From NCBI GenBank assembly GCA_946811695.1, contig OX328125.1, positions 97,441,710-97,505,709 on the forward strand: a DNA stretch of 64,000 nt, read 5' to 3'. Source of the stretch: Gonocerus acuteangulatus (Eukaryota; Arthropoda; Insecta; Hemiptera; Coreidae). Made by a program: the position numbers and the translations under genes. This document shows, piece after piece, positions 1 to 10,561 of this stretch. Below the pieces are notes generated by a model that did not search any database, was not told where the DNA came from, and saw only the letters and a program-made list of their open reading frames with translations. Numbering within the stretch: position 1 is the stretch's first letter; every line of letters begins with the position of its first letter.

Positions 1-1558
1 CGAAGAATTTGAATGAAGCTCTACGATACCGCATTAGAACCTGTAACTCATCCTCATAGGTTACTGCTCCGACAGCTGGTAATAACGAAGAATTTGAATG
101 AAGCTCTACGATACCGCATTAGAACCTGTAACTCATCCTCATAGGTTACTGCTCCGACAACTGGTAATAACGAAGAATTTGAATGAAGCTCTACGATACC
201 GCATTAGAACCTGCAACTCATCCTCATAGGTTACTGCTCCGACAACTGGTAATAACGAAGAATTTGAATGAAGCTCTACGATACCGCATTAGAACCTGCA
301 ACTCATCCTCATAGGTTACTGCTCCGACAACTGGTAATAACGAAGAATTTGAATGAAGCTCTACGATACCGCATTAGAACCTGCAACTCATCCTCATAGG
401 TTACTGCTCCGACAACTGGTAATAACGAAGAATTTGAATGAAGCTCTACGATACCGCATTAGAACCTGCAACTCATCCTCATAGGTTACTGCTCCGACAA
501 CTGGTAATAACGAAGATTTTGAATGAAGCTCTACGATACCGCATTAGAACCTGCAACTCATCCTCATAGGTTACTGCTCCGACAGCTGGCAATAACGAAG
601 AATTTGAATGAAGCTCTACGATACCGCATTAGAACCTGTAACTCATCCTCATAGGTTACTGCTCCGACAGCTGGTAATAACGAAGAATTTGAATGAAGCT
701 CTACGATACCGCATTAGAACCTGTAACTCATCCTCATAGGTTACTGCTCCGACAGCTGGTAATAACGAAGAATTTGAATGAAGCTCTACAATACCGCATT
801 AGAACCTGCAACTCATCCTCATAGGTTACTGCTCCGACAACTGGTAATAACAAAGAATTTGAATGAAGCTCTACAATACCGCATTAGAACCTGCAACTCA
901 TCCTCATAGGTTACTGCTCCGACAGCTGGTAATAACGAAGAATTTGAATGAAGCTCTACGATACCGCATTAGAACCTGTAACTCATCCTCATAGGTTACT
1001 GCTCCGACAGCTGGTAATAACGAAGAATTTGAATGAAGCTCTACGATACCGCATTAGAACCTGCAACTCATCCTCATAGGTTACTGCTCCGACAACTGGT
1101 AATAACAAAGAATTTGAATGAAGCTCTACGATACCGCATTAGAACCTGCAACTCATCCTCATAGGTTACTGCTCCGACAGCTGGTAATAACGAAGAATTT
1201 GAATGAAGCTCTACGATACCGCATTAGAACCTGTAACTCATCCTCATAGGTTACTGCTCCGACAGCTGGTAATAACGAAGCATTTGCATGAAGCTCTACG
1301 ATACCGCATTAGAACCTGCAACTCATCCTCATAGGTTACTGCTCCGACAACTGGTAATAACGAAGCATTTGCATGAAGCTCTACGATACCGCATTAGAAC
1401 CTGCAACTCATCCTCATAGGTTACTGCTCCGACAGCTGGTAATAACGAAGCATTTGAATGAAGCTCTACGATACCGCATTAGAACCTGTAACTCATCCTC
1501 ATAGGTTACTGCTCCGACAGCTGGCAATAACAAAGAATTTGAATGAAGCTCTACGATA
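1..1558 (+). repeat. 85-bp satellite tandem array
   Basis: Eighteen complete head-to-tail units of exactly 85 bp plus a 28-base partial unit. Units begin CGAAGAATTTGAATG and end CTGGTAATAA. The array is already running at base 1, so it continues off the left edge. Units differ at only a few sites: T/C at unit position 44, G/A at position 75, CGAAG/CAAAG at the unit start, and A/C in the AATTT block of units 16-18. Because 85 is not a multiple of three, no reading frame persists. The last unit breaks off at CTACGATA. Confidence 0.98.
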
Positions 1559-1594
1559 GAATGGTAAAACAATCGATCTAATCGTGGGATTCCT

Positions 1595-2653
1595 AAAAAA
1601 AGTCCGAAGGAACTGCTTCATCTTAGCGCGGTTCCGTTCTTATCCCTATAATCATTTGTAAAGGTTGAAATAAAAAAAGTTATAATTTGGTCAAACCTTT
1701 CATGAAATAATTTATGACCCCAAATAGGTTACGGTTTAAGGGTGCATACCTCTGCCTGACATAGAAAAATGACTCCCTGGCCTTGTCAAGGTTCGCTCTA
1801 GAAACACACTGCTTACTATTTCCTATGTACTTTTACCTAGTATTATGGTAAAAGTACAGATAAATGCAACTTAACACAACAAAAAAATCTATCAAAAAGT
1901 GATTTAAGCAAAAACCCGTTCTAAAGAAAAAAACAAATACATTTGAAGTTTTAAGCACTTATTTCTCTGATTGACGTCGCCTAATCGAAAGGTCCTTCAG
2001 AATCATTTTTTTTAGAAAATTTAGTAAGCTTGGTTTCTATCCACTTACCACGATTTCCCAACTGTTTTCAAGATATTAACTGTATACAAAAATATGCGAA
2101 GCTCCCAAAACTTAACATGTCTCTTAATAAAATATTATATTCTAATCCTTCCTTAACTCCAAACGCAACCAAAATTTAAACATCTTTGTTTACGTGAAGA
2201 AAATATTTTAACTGAATCCCATGATTCTAGGTACCCAAACCAAAAACTTAATTCGACAATTTTTTTTCCAAATTTCTCCAAAACGGTTAAAACTATTTTT
2301 TTTTTTTTTTTTTTTTTTAACGGCGCATCGACATAATTCTTGGCCATTAGCGCCGAGATCCAGGGTGCAACCAGGAATTTTCTCAGCGAGCCCTGAGATG
2401 AGAAAATTTCTGGCGCCGGTGGGGATCGAACCCACCATCTCCCGCTTATGAATCTAGCGCGCTAGCCACTAGACCACGGGAGACCCCGGTTAAAACTATT
2501 GTATTAAAAATGATTTCATTTGTTTTCCTAGGCCAAGAAGCCTATAAAACAAGTACTTACAAGCATATTATGTAAGCGTAACGATTTTGTTCGCGCGAAT
2601 TTCGCTCAAAAAAAAAACATCTTCTGGTGGACGGATTCTGCTGGTTAACGAAC
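1595..2653 (-). repeat. Dispersed repeat family X, copy 1 (reverse)
   Basis: This is the reverse complement of most of 5281-6373 and of parts of 12850-14162. Shared landmarks are AAGTCCGA near one end, CTTAACTCCAAACGCAAC, TTTTCCTAGGCCAAGAAGCC and GTTAACGAAC at the other end. The copy is interrupted by a tRNA-derived SINE. No coding capacity was recognised. The superfamily is unassigned; the TA-rich flank and AAATTTGGT-type wording of the other copies resemble non-autonomous Helitron-like or LINE 3' sequences of arthropods. Confidence 0.7.
2298..2486 (-). mobile_element. tRNA-derived SINE, family 1 (SINE1a)
   Basis: On the minus strand the element starts with a tRNA-Glu-like head carrying an A box (TGGTCTAGTGG) and a B box (GGTTCGATCC). 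It has a short unrelated body ending GATGCGCCGTT and an A-tail (T-run near 2300-2318 on the plus strand). A 14-bp target-site duplication, CGGTTAAAACTATT, lies at 2284-2297 and 2487-2500. The tRNA head cannot fold a complete acceptor stem, so this is a SINE and not a tRNA gene. It is nested in repeat family X. Confidence 0.88.
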
Positions 2654-3466
2654 TAAATAGAAATACAATGTGAGGAAAGATTTTCAAAAATGTTGAATTT
2701 ATCGAACTCACCATGGTGGGATGGAGAAAGAGTATCTGTGGGTGGGCTAAGGAGATTTGGGTCCCGCCACAGATAGGTAGTAGACCTTTTTCGCTCGGCT
2801 TGCTTAAAAAACCTTCCTGATACGCCATGGCAAGGACTTCCTTGCTTATAAAGGGTGGCTTATAAGCCTGGCGATAATAGCCATAAAGTAGATGCATCAA
2901 AAAAAAAAAAAAAAATTGTAATACGACCACACACTTTTAGGAGGAATTTAGAATGCAAGTGGTGTAAGTGAAGGTTTTGTTAATATTTACCAAGCTGAGT
3001 ACATGACGAGTGTACTCGTCGCCGACCACAAATCTCCCGTTTATTGCGGTTCCCGGGGGAAAGGGAGGGTCAGGGTTACGGCGAGGGGTCAAGTAGAGTA
3101 GAGGATTTACACACCCTCGCGTAAAGTCCATCTTCCCTTTTAGCGCTTTCAATCAAACCAATTCAAATTAATAAGCAGTTGAAGAACCTGTATCATCCCC
3201 ATGTCTGAAGGTAAAATTACAAAACATAGTTTCCCGTATTCTCTTGCCTACTACATAACAAGTAATTGCCAAGTCGGGCTACTATTCAGCTCAAGGTAAT
3301 CGTTCATTTTTTTGATTAAAATATTTGTTAAAGATTCGGGTGATCGACCATCAAAGTTCAATGAGATTTTAAGTAACCATCAAACTGCTGAGATGAAAAA
3401 AAAAGTCCGACATGTTGGAGCTAAAACATGCTTGTGAATACAAGTGGTGAAATTTACATTGATTTG
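2654..3466. other. Unassigned repeat-like stretch
   Basis: No gene recognised. An A-run at about 2899-2915 follows GATGCATC, which resembles a retroposon tail. 2926-3160 is weakly similar in wording to 9071-9230 (GTACATGAC, CCCGGGGGAAAG-type blocks). The rest is AT-rich without a clear feature. Confidence 0.3.
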
Positions 3467-3564
3467 TACTACATATCGTCATTCCCAAACTATCGAATAT
3501 GAAAATTGGAGCAACCTAGAGAACGAACATATTCTATCCATTGCGGAAGTAATATATTGAAAAA
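3467..3564 (-). mobile_element. MITE-Z, distal half, split by a Helitron
   Basis: Contains the terminal motif AACTATCGAATATGAAAA and, read on the minus strand, continues the sequence of the other half at 6904-7077. An uninterrupted paralogue lies at 16800-17005. The break falls between TTTTTCAATAT and the Helitron CTAG end. Confidence 0.75.
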
Positions 3565-4381
3565 CTAGCTGAATACCCGTGCTGCGTCACGGCAGATAAA
3601 TTAACGCCACTATGTAGATAATTTTGTGCAGTTTATTAAAGCACGGTTCCCGTCATGCTATATGTTATTCATCAATTGATAAGTAATCAAAGTATAATGT
3701 TTCTAGAAACTGGGCGCTCCGGACCAGTGCACAGTGTAACGTCCAGTGGACAAAAATCTAAATTTTTGTTTTCTTATATTTAATTTTTAATCCTCTACCT
3801 AAGTTTAGAAACTATTCAAGGAACTAAAATCGTATAAAACTAATAAATATTAGTTTTATTTTGATCAACAAACAAATTAGAAGTATTATAAACAAGGCAA
3901 ATTCATTAAAACCTGTTTCATACCAACAATCAGTTTGAACCTCTGCCGTTGAAGATAGGACAGTGTTTTTATTAAGTCATCCGAAGGAAATTACCTCAAA
4001 ACTATTCCTTTTTTATCTGATATAATTGATTACGGGTAATTACTTCCTTATTATTTTTCCTGAATTATTCTTCATTAATCATTGACATTATTCTTAAGTA
4101 CAAAATTTCAAAATTCAAGTTTTTTAGAGCTTAAAGTTTACCTCAATTATAATGTAATGAGGGCAATTTAGTTTGCCGAAATTTGCCGATTCCAAAGTTT
4201 TTTATTTTTAGATCCATCATCATTTTTTCTTCCAAATTTGAAAAAAAAATGTGGATAAATCCAAGAAAACGGGATTAATCCTTGGGCAAATGATTCAATT
4301 GATTCTGCAGGATGCTCCTTAAGAAATATTAAGCAATATTAAAAATACTGCCAGTTTAGTCCTATATTATATGTAAAAGAT

Positions 4382-4825
4382 GTGGGAACGTGTTCACCGC
4401 AGAGAAAAAACTCTTATATAAATACTGGTTGGTTGAAACAATATATCAACTTAGAAGATATTGTTATTAATTTTTATCAAGAAAAAAGATATTCACGCCC
4501 TGATGGCCCTTCCGGCTTCCTTAGAGCTGGACATAAAAAAGAGTTTACAGCGTTGCGTGTGAGATCGAAAAAGCGCCGGGTTCTTCTGATATCTGGCTCA
4601 GAGCTTTCTTTACGGAGAAAAAATATAAAAAGGCAAAGTAAATTCAGTTCAGACATTAATAAATGTATAATAGAGGATGACATTAATAATCAAATAGATA
4701 TTGGTTTCGATATAAGTTTACATTCTCTAGAATCCAGAAACGATTCAGACTCGGAATTAAGAAAGTATTTAATAATTTCACAGAAAATGGTAAAATATTA
4801 TTATTCTAGGGCAATATTACAGTAA
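4382..4825 (+). CDS. Unassigned 147-codon ORF inside Helitron A
   Basis: An open frame from ATG to TAA within the Helitron interior. The predicted product is charged, with a basic stretch near residues 60-85 and an acidic, Ser/Asp-rich stretch near residues 92-125. No family was recognised, no intron boundary is evident, and there is no second copy in the window. It could be a chance ORF, a host fragment captured by the Helitron, or a decayed transposon product. A frame of this length is only modestly unusual here, so confidence that it codes is low. Confidence 0.15.
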   Translation: MGTCSPQRKNSYINTGWLKQYINLEDIVINFYQEKRYSRPDGPSGFLRAGHKKEFTALRVRSKKRRVLLISGSELSLRRKNIKRQSKFSSDINKCIIEDDINNQIDIGFDISLHSLESRNDSDSELRKYLIISQKMVKYYYSRAILQ

Positions 4826-4997
4826 GTATAATTTACTACTATACTATTACTACATTATATGTTACAGTTATAATATATTTTATAATATTGTTATTAATAA
4901 TATTATTACCTGCTATATTATTTCTATTAATATTACAAATATTACAATTAATATTATTATAGCTGTATAGTATGCATTATTATACTGTTGTTACCTT

Positions 4998-5134
4998 GTT
5001 AGAGCGGTTCCTCCCTCGCCCATAGGGAGGAACCCCGCTTATAAGGTTGATACAATGAAACAATCCGGAAGTGCCGACTAGAAAATTTCGCGTTTCAGAA
5101 CCCCTAGAGACCGAAAATAACGGTGGTTCAAATT

Positions 5135-5136
<2 letters not shown>
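4998..5136 (+). repeat. Repeat with hairpin end, copy 1
   Basis: Begins TTGTTAGAGCGGTTCC, then an internal inverted pair (GGTTCCTCCC / GGGAGGAACC), and ends GGTGGTTCAAATTTG directly against a (TA)n run. The reverse complement occurs at 51297-51440, also against a (TA)n run. The pairing of the same block with a TA array at two distant sites suggests the array is part of the mobile unit. Confidence 0.75.
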
Positions 5137-5195
<59 letters not shown>

Positions 5196-5213
5196 ATTTA
5201 TATATATATATAT
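5137..5213. repeat. (TA)n / (TATG)n microsatellite
   Basis: Uninterrupted TA dinucleotides followed by TATGTATG and further TA units. Confidence 0.95.
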
Positions 5214-5214
5214 T

Positions 5215-6373
5215 TGTCTGTTCGCTCTGTAGCTCCCAGACGAATGGTCCGATTTTGATGAAATTTGGTAAAAAAATCTTTCGTCTAATTTGAAAGGTCA
5301 AGTTCGTTAACCAGCAAAATCCGCCTACTGGAAGATGGCGTTTGGGGCGAAATTCGCGCAAAAAAATCGTAACGCTTACGTTTTTGAGTTCATAAGCTTT
5401 GTAAGTACTCGTTTTATATGCTTCTTGGGCTAGGAAAACGAATGAAACCATTCAAGGCGATAGCTTTAACCGTTTTCGAGAAAATTGGAAAAATAGTTTT
5501 TGAATACCGTTTTTGGTTTGGGTACTTAGAATAATGGGATTCAGTTGAAACATTTTCTGCATGTTCTACTTTCATTAAAACTAATATTTTGAAATTTGTG
5601 TTACGTTTGGAGTTAAGGAAGTGTTAGAATAAAATATTTTATTAACAGACAAAAAGTTTTGGTAACTTTGTATACCTTCCTTAATATCTCGAAAAAGGTT
5701 GAGAATCTTGGTAAACGGAAGAATACCATTAGAAAGCTTACGAAATGTTCTACAAAAAAGGTTCTGATGAAAGTTTTGATTAGACGATGTCAATCGGAGA
5801 AATAAGTGCTTAAAACTTTAAAGTAATTGATTTCGCTTATTCGAACTGATCTTTTTGTCTGTTTTTATTCCTTTTTATCTTTTAACTGCTTATAGTTGGA
5901 TAATGTATTTGATAATAAATCAGGTTAAGAAAAATAAGAAAAACAATTTAAACTAAGAGATATGGATTTCCAAGATATAGCTTTTCAACTGCCTAGCTGG
6001 GTCCTTCCTAGGGCGGGTTGGCCTATCTAGGTAAGATCGTAAATAAGACCTTTCTTGAAAGTAAAGATGGAACTGTCAACTTTGGTCCTCCTCTGCCTCC
6101 CGGCACTTTCAATGCTGACGAAGGCTACTAATGAGTAGCTGAAACGTCTTAAATATAGATTTTTTAACAAAAATCGTATTGAGATTTCTTTAGCCGAATC
6201 CCAACCATTCCATCTTTACTTATCACCTCGACGGCTAACTATCTAATCTTCATGCTTTCTAGAAATGTGGACCCAAAATGATAACAGCTTCTATTTTAAT
6301 CATTTTAAATGAGTTTAGAGATAAGAACGGAACCTGCGCTAAGATGATGCAGTTCCTGCGAGTCGGACTTTTT
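5215..6373 (+). repeat. Dispersed repeat family X, copy 2
   Basis: Starts just after a TA run with TTGTCTGTTCGCTC and CGATTTTGATGAAATTTGG, the wording typical of arthropod Helitron-like or LINE-derived repeats. It ends near CTGCGAGTCGGACTTTTTT. It shares long blocks with 1595-2653 (inverted) and 12850-14162. It lies inside Helitron A, so it is either Helitron cargo or a later insertion. Scattered short ORFs here are not conserved between copies. Confidence 0.7.
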
Positions 6374-6903
6374 TTTGAGTTGATTTCAATTAATAAAAAT
6401 GTTTATTTGAAAATAACTAGTGGTTAATAATTTTTGTCCATAATCCTCACTACTTCGTTACACTGTGCAGTGTCTAGAAACAGATAATCTATAGATAACC
6501 CGTTATCTATAGGTTACTATTAACAGGAGTTTAAAGGTTCGGGATATTATTACCTCGGATAGACCATCATCAGGTACAGGGTAAACTCTATGGGGGACAA
6601 AATCGCAGTTTATGTCTATTAATTCAAGGTCTGCCATCATAGTTGAAATGAAGCACAAATAGAAAAAAATATTATGAAATAAATACAGTACGGTAACAGC
6701 TGACCTTTTATCGTCCAAGAAACGTTTTCGGCCTTGGATTACCTGCTCTCTAGCCAAATAAAAATTCAAACCCCTTCTTAGCGAGTGTTTACGTTTCAAA
6801 GGGAGTCCCCATGCAAAATTTCAAATTTTTCTGCCAAGTAGTTGGGGCTAGGCGATGATAGGTCAGTGAGTGAGTGAGTGGTATTTGTCAAATATATAGT
6901 AGA

Positions 6904-7077
6904 TGGTCTTATTCGATACTTTATTTAAGGCAATGAAGGCTACCCTAAAGGGGTTAAAGCTGTGAAAATTTGCGACAAGCCGTATCGTCCACAATCTAAG
7001 AGCAAAGTCTCGAATCTGAAAAACGAGTTTTTGCATATTCGATAGTTTGGCATGGTAGGGACGATATAATAAATTAT
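6904..7077 (-). mobile_element. MITE-Z, proximal half, split by a Helitron
   Basis: The reverse complement reads TCGTCCCTACCATGCC, AACTATCGAATATG, then a body ending CGAATAAGACCA, where Helitron A begins. The same order without interruption is at 16800-16990. Together with 3467-3564 it reconstructs a small element with AACTATCGAATATG-type inverted ends. Confidence 0.75.
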
Positions 7078-7476
7078 ATTTCTTTTTCTTTTTTTTTTTT
7101 TTTCATTTACAGGTTTAGTACAATCTAAATTTTACATTGTATTTGTAATGTGATGATAGGATTCATACGGATGACCTGATGTCTACCTTTCACCATTGAA
7201 CCATCCCTGCGACCAGTGGGCAATGATATCTTGAGGAGAAAAACTATCCATTGATATTACTGTCAAATAATATAATATGATAATATAATATAAACTATAA
7301 TATACTAATTTTTGTTCAATGATATCATTTATATATATATTAAGAAATTATATTTCTAGCTACTTAGAAATAAAATTGTACAAAATCTAAGATTGTAAAA
7401 ATAGCCAGCAGATGACAGCATAATCTACCAGTGAAGACAGTTGTTGAAGGCTAAATAATCTATCCCGAAATTATAA
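7078..7476. other. AT-rich spacer
   Basis: No gene or known element recognised. A T-run lies at about 7090-7102, and AT-rich ATAATATA wording spans 7265-7380. Confidence 0.4.
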
Positions 7477-8390
7477 AGTTGTCGTTTATTGGGTACCCGG
7501 ACATCGAGATATCCAGGGTAACGAGAAAGCAGACAAGCTGGCAGGTCTAGGTTCGGAAGCAAACCTATAGACACACTGTCAAGCGTTGAACCAACAATAG
7601 CTTGTGCAAAAGAGGCAATAGTAGGAAAAGCCTAAGGTAAACTCTAGGCAAGACAGAAGTCCTTCTTCGAATTCTAAAGCTAAGATAAGAAGGAAATCAT
7701 CATCGGTGTGGCCAGAAGGGACTTGAGGGTGGTATTATCTACTATATCTGGCGACCGTGCTCTCTTAATTAGCATATGTATGTTACGAACACGAGGTCAT
7801 CACCAGTTTGCAGATTGTGTAGAGACATGGATGAAACACCTACGCATGTTATATTAGATAGTGGAGTTTTGGCGAGCACGAAATCAGGAGGTCGACGGAA
7901 GTCACGCAATATCTAAAGTGCATCAGGAATTTTAGGCAAGATATGACTATTTTTAGAACTCGCACATAGGACAATAGCCGATTTTCAATCTATACTGCTG
8001 AGGGTATGACTAATGTGAAAGCTAATCTACTCTACCAGTGAAATGAAGCAGCGTAAATTCGTTTAAATTCACTATCATCACTTTCGTTCTTATTCGGTCT
8101 TATTACGAGATTGGCTAAAACACTGGTTAAGGAGAGACACAACAATTGAAACCACACTGCAAGCCCGGCATAAAAACCAATTTACTTTGCAGGAGAGATG
8201 AAGTTGTCTTATCCAGGCTTCGAATTGGACTCTTACTGCTTACAAACATATTAGGCCCCTGGAGGAGTAAGGGCAATCACGAATTTCGGATTTTGGGAAA
8301 TCGAAGTCAAAGTTCTAGATAGCTTCAGGATAGCAAGGGCGAACGTTTACTCTATGGAGTGCTGATTCATAAATCTGATTGAAAAAGTAT
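7477..8390 (+). pseudogene. Decayed non-LTR retrotransposon (RNase H / C-terminal part)
   Basis: Plus-strand frames near 7480-7570 read VYWVPGHRDIQGNEKAD, the C-terminal catalytic region of the RNase H domain in I/LOA-type LINE ORF2. Near 8195-8240 the frame reads RRDEVVLSRLRIG, the segment normally found shortly after that domain. Many stops and frameshifts separate the blocks, so the copy is dead. The 5' portion (endonuclease, RT) is absent. The exact clade is not assigned. Confidence 0.65.
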
Positions 8391-8671
8391 GCAATGTGGA
8401 ATTCAATGTTTTAATTATAATTTTTACGAGTGATTTATGGGAACAAAATGCTAGGAGGGACGTTTCCTTCCCTGGATTCTCCCTTGGAATAGAACATTGA
8501 ATTTTTCATGATGATGCTGCTATTGCTAAGTAACTATGAGAGAACTAAAAGCGAACCAGAGAAACAAGGCGAAGCGTCATGTTACCTACATCTTTCTGAA
8601 TCAGAAAATAAAATCTTAAAAAAAAAAAGTGGATTTTCTGATTCGCCCTAACTCTTCCAAGGACCTGATAT
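8391..8671. other. Unassigned spacer
   Basis: Nothing recognised beyond A-rich runs near 8610-8628. Confidence 0.3.
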
Positions 8672-8996
8672 GCAATGTAAAATTACTAAAGTTATGATAT
8701 AGTATTGGGCAGCCTTTAGGCCCTCAATACCTTGTCAAGATCCTAATAATATACTTATATTTGTGCATATCCAATTAGGACAGTTTTCATTCAATGATGG
8801 CCGGTATAAAGATCGGATTTATTATGAAATATCTGACATTTAAAGATTCTGGGGAATTAAAATGATCGGCTTTTTAACGAAATCTGTCCAACTTGGAAAA
8901 GCTCAAGTAAGTGCGAGGGTCCTATTAGGCTCTACACAATGTATTGAGGGCCTAAAACTTGGCCCAATACTATGATATCATAACTTTCATAGGTAA
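8672..8996. mobile_element. Small inverted-repeat element (MITE-like)
   Basis: The left arm (8680-8735: AAAGTTATGATATAGTATTGGG, split here by small differences, then TTTAGGCCCTCAATAC) is repeated as its reverse complement at 8935-8992 (GTATTGAGGGCCTAAAA, CCCAATACTATGATAT). Arms are roughly 55 bp around a 200-bp unrelated middle. No transposase remnant; superfamily unassigned. Confidence 0.55.
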
Positions 8997-9070
8997 ACTG
9001 TTTTGGGAGGGCCAGAATCATTAGGTCTCTTTTTTTCCAAGTTGGTTGTTCTTTTTTTTGGGGGGGGGGA

Positions 9071-9455
9071 TCAACACTTTTTGTAAGTGAATTTAGAATT
9101 GGTGCCGTCTACGTTTGGCTTGAGGAGTATGACACGAGTACATGACCTTCGTTTGGCTGTTTGTCGGATATTTTTGTATACGAAAAGCCCTGGGGAAAGG
9201 CCCCAACTTAACTTGTATTTAATTTCGGATTTCCCCTTCAGTTTTTGGTTCTCCTTACCAAGAAGATTCATTTGATATCCTTCTTGATTGATGGGGTGAT
9301 ATCCCCCGCCTGGTGGGGTGTCAAATACAGCGTTTTCGGGTTTTTTGATTTTTTCCTTTAATATCCCCCAAAGGTCATCCTGCAAAATATCAAGTTTCTA
9401 GCTTCTCTCGAAGTACCTTATAATTTTTATGGTAAATGAGTGAGTGTCTTAATGC
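9071..9455 (-). mobile_element. Helitron-like repeat family W, copy 1
   Basis: Similar in order and wording to 50030-50765 and 52020-52810: CCAAGAAGATTCATTTGATA, GATTTTTTCCTTTAATA, ATCCTGCAAAATATCAAGT and ATGAGTGAGTG. The reverse complement of the last part resembles the 5' part of Helitron A (CACTCACTCACTCACTGAC, then TTGAAATTTTGCATG), so this is probably the 5' region of a related Helitron on the minus strand. No coding region is supported. Confidence 0.45.
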
Positions 9456-9499
9456 CGATTGTTTTACTCTCTAGTCTCAATATGTTTCTCTGTTACCCA

Positions 9500-9998
9500 G
9501 TGTGCCATGCTACACCTACTTTCTGCCTATGACTCCCCCCGGTATCAAGATCTACCTGTATACTCAGTTACGTCATAATCGATCAAACGGTGCGAAATTG
9601 TTTATATCTGTCTAGTGCTGTCTCGTGAAACAGCCAACAGAGGCCTGCACCACAGCAATTCATATTATAGCCGACAGAGACCAGCAGCATAGCCTGCGAG
9701 TAGATAGCTCTTATCAAAGAAAGGCCAGCGAACCTTAGTTAGACAGTGACTGTTGATATAAAATTTAAATAAACTGCATTACATGATTATATAATGTTGT
9801 AAAGTCATCAATGAGTTCGAATTATTCTAATTATAATTAGATTGTAGATGTTCTTGATAATTATCAAGAACATCAACAAATACATTTTTAGACATTATTC
9901 AAAATGGCTGTCGATTCAAAATGGCCGTCAGAATCTGAATGGTTCATTGTAGCCTATTTTTCTTGAAAAAAACTTTTGACCTTTTGACCAAATTTTGA
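9500..9998 (+). repeat. Left arm of a large inverted repeat
   Basis: The reverse complement of this block recurs at 12190-12625. Shared stretches include TGCTACACCTACTTTCTGCC, GACAGTGACTGTTGATAT, CATTACATGATTATATAATG, ATGTTCTTGATAATTA, ATTCAAAATGGC and TTTTGACCTTTTGAC. The arms enclose about 2.2 kb that contains a LINE 3' end. Arms differ by indels; for example, a CAGCAATTCAT-type segment is present in different copy number. Confidence 0.8.
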
Positions 9999-10009
9999 AA
10001 TCTGACTAT

Positions 10010-10150
10010 TTTGACCTAGCCTAGGAGATTTTTGCCAAGTTTGGTCAAAATCGGTCAAACGGGGTAGATTTGTATAAGGAACAAAGAGACATACGGACAA
10101 ACAGGCAAACGGACAAACAGACAGACATGTGATTTTTATATATATAGATA
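10010..10150 (+). repeat. GGTCAAAATCGG-type repeat ending in TATATAGATA
   Basis: Contains CCAAGTTTGGTCAAAATCGG, AAGGAACAAAGAGACA, repeated ACAAACGGACAAACAG and the terminal ATTTTTATATATATAGATA. The same wording recurs near 17020-17200, 50100-50470 and 52150-52500. It is a common arthropod repeat type; whether it is a Helitron interior or a LINE 3' end cannot be settled here. Confidence 0.55.
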
Positions 10151-10159
10151 TAAACTATT

Positions 10160-10560
10160 TATCATACAAATTTCAAGACTATCACAGATAGGACCAGAAT
10201 CAGGGGTGTCAATAATCGGTCATTTTTGTTCTTGTAAAGATCAGCGACATAAAATTCAATATACCTATTTGACATAAAAATTTCGTATGCCCGGAAGTCT
10301 CCAAATTTCACAAGTGAGGCATAAGTGAAACAGAAATGCCGCCATCGGTCACGAGGCCGGTAATTGCTTTCGGCGATAAACTAAATTAGTAATTTTACGA
10401 CGATTGTTGTTTACACATTGATTATATTAGTGATGGTAGTGGTAATTTATTTGTTCCTTGTTTAATAAATAGCCATTAGTTGTGTTGACGTCTACTGAAC
10501 GTGTAAGACAACATCGCCGATGTTTTCTCAAAGGAAATAAAGAAAGGTTTTCTTTACTTC
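10160..10560. other. Interior of the large inverted repeat, unassigned
   Basis: Nothing recognised. Includes GCCGCCATCGGTCACGAGGCCGG, a short GC-richer patch, written here only to locate it near 10340. Confidence 0.3.
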
Positions 10561-10561
10561 C

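Larger units (their letters stand above)
3565..6903 (-). mobile_element. Helitron copy A with both termini
   Basis: On the minus strand the element begins TCTACTATATATTTGAC at 6903. It ends with a short hairpin (CCGTG, loop, CACGG), seven bases, then CTAG at 3565. It sits between a host A (6904) and a host T (3564), the standard Helitron A/T target. The terminal regions (3565-3720 and 6480-6903) match a second copy at 32351-33303. The interior carries unrelated repeats (4998-5213, 5215-6373). No Rep or helicase motif was recognised, so it is probably non-autonomous. This is the best-defined element in the left half of the window. Confidence 0.85.

Noticed and set aside
1..1558. CRISPR-like direct repeats
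   Set aside because: Units are contiguous, with no unique spacers, and the host is a eukaryote; it is a satellite.
2410..2486. Possible tRNA-Glu gene (A and B boxes present), also at 36290-36364
   Set aside because: Acceptor strands do not pair, the sequence continues into a SINE body with an A-tail, and target-site duplications flank the whole unit.
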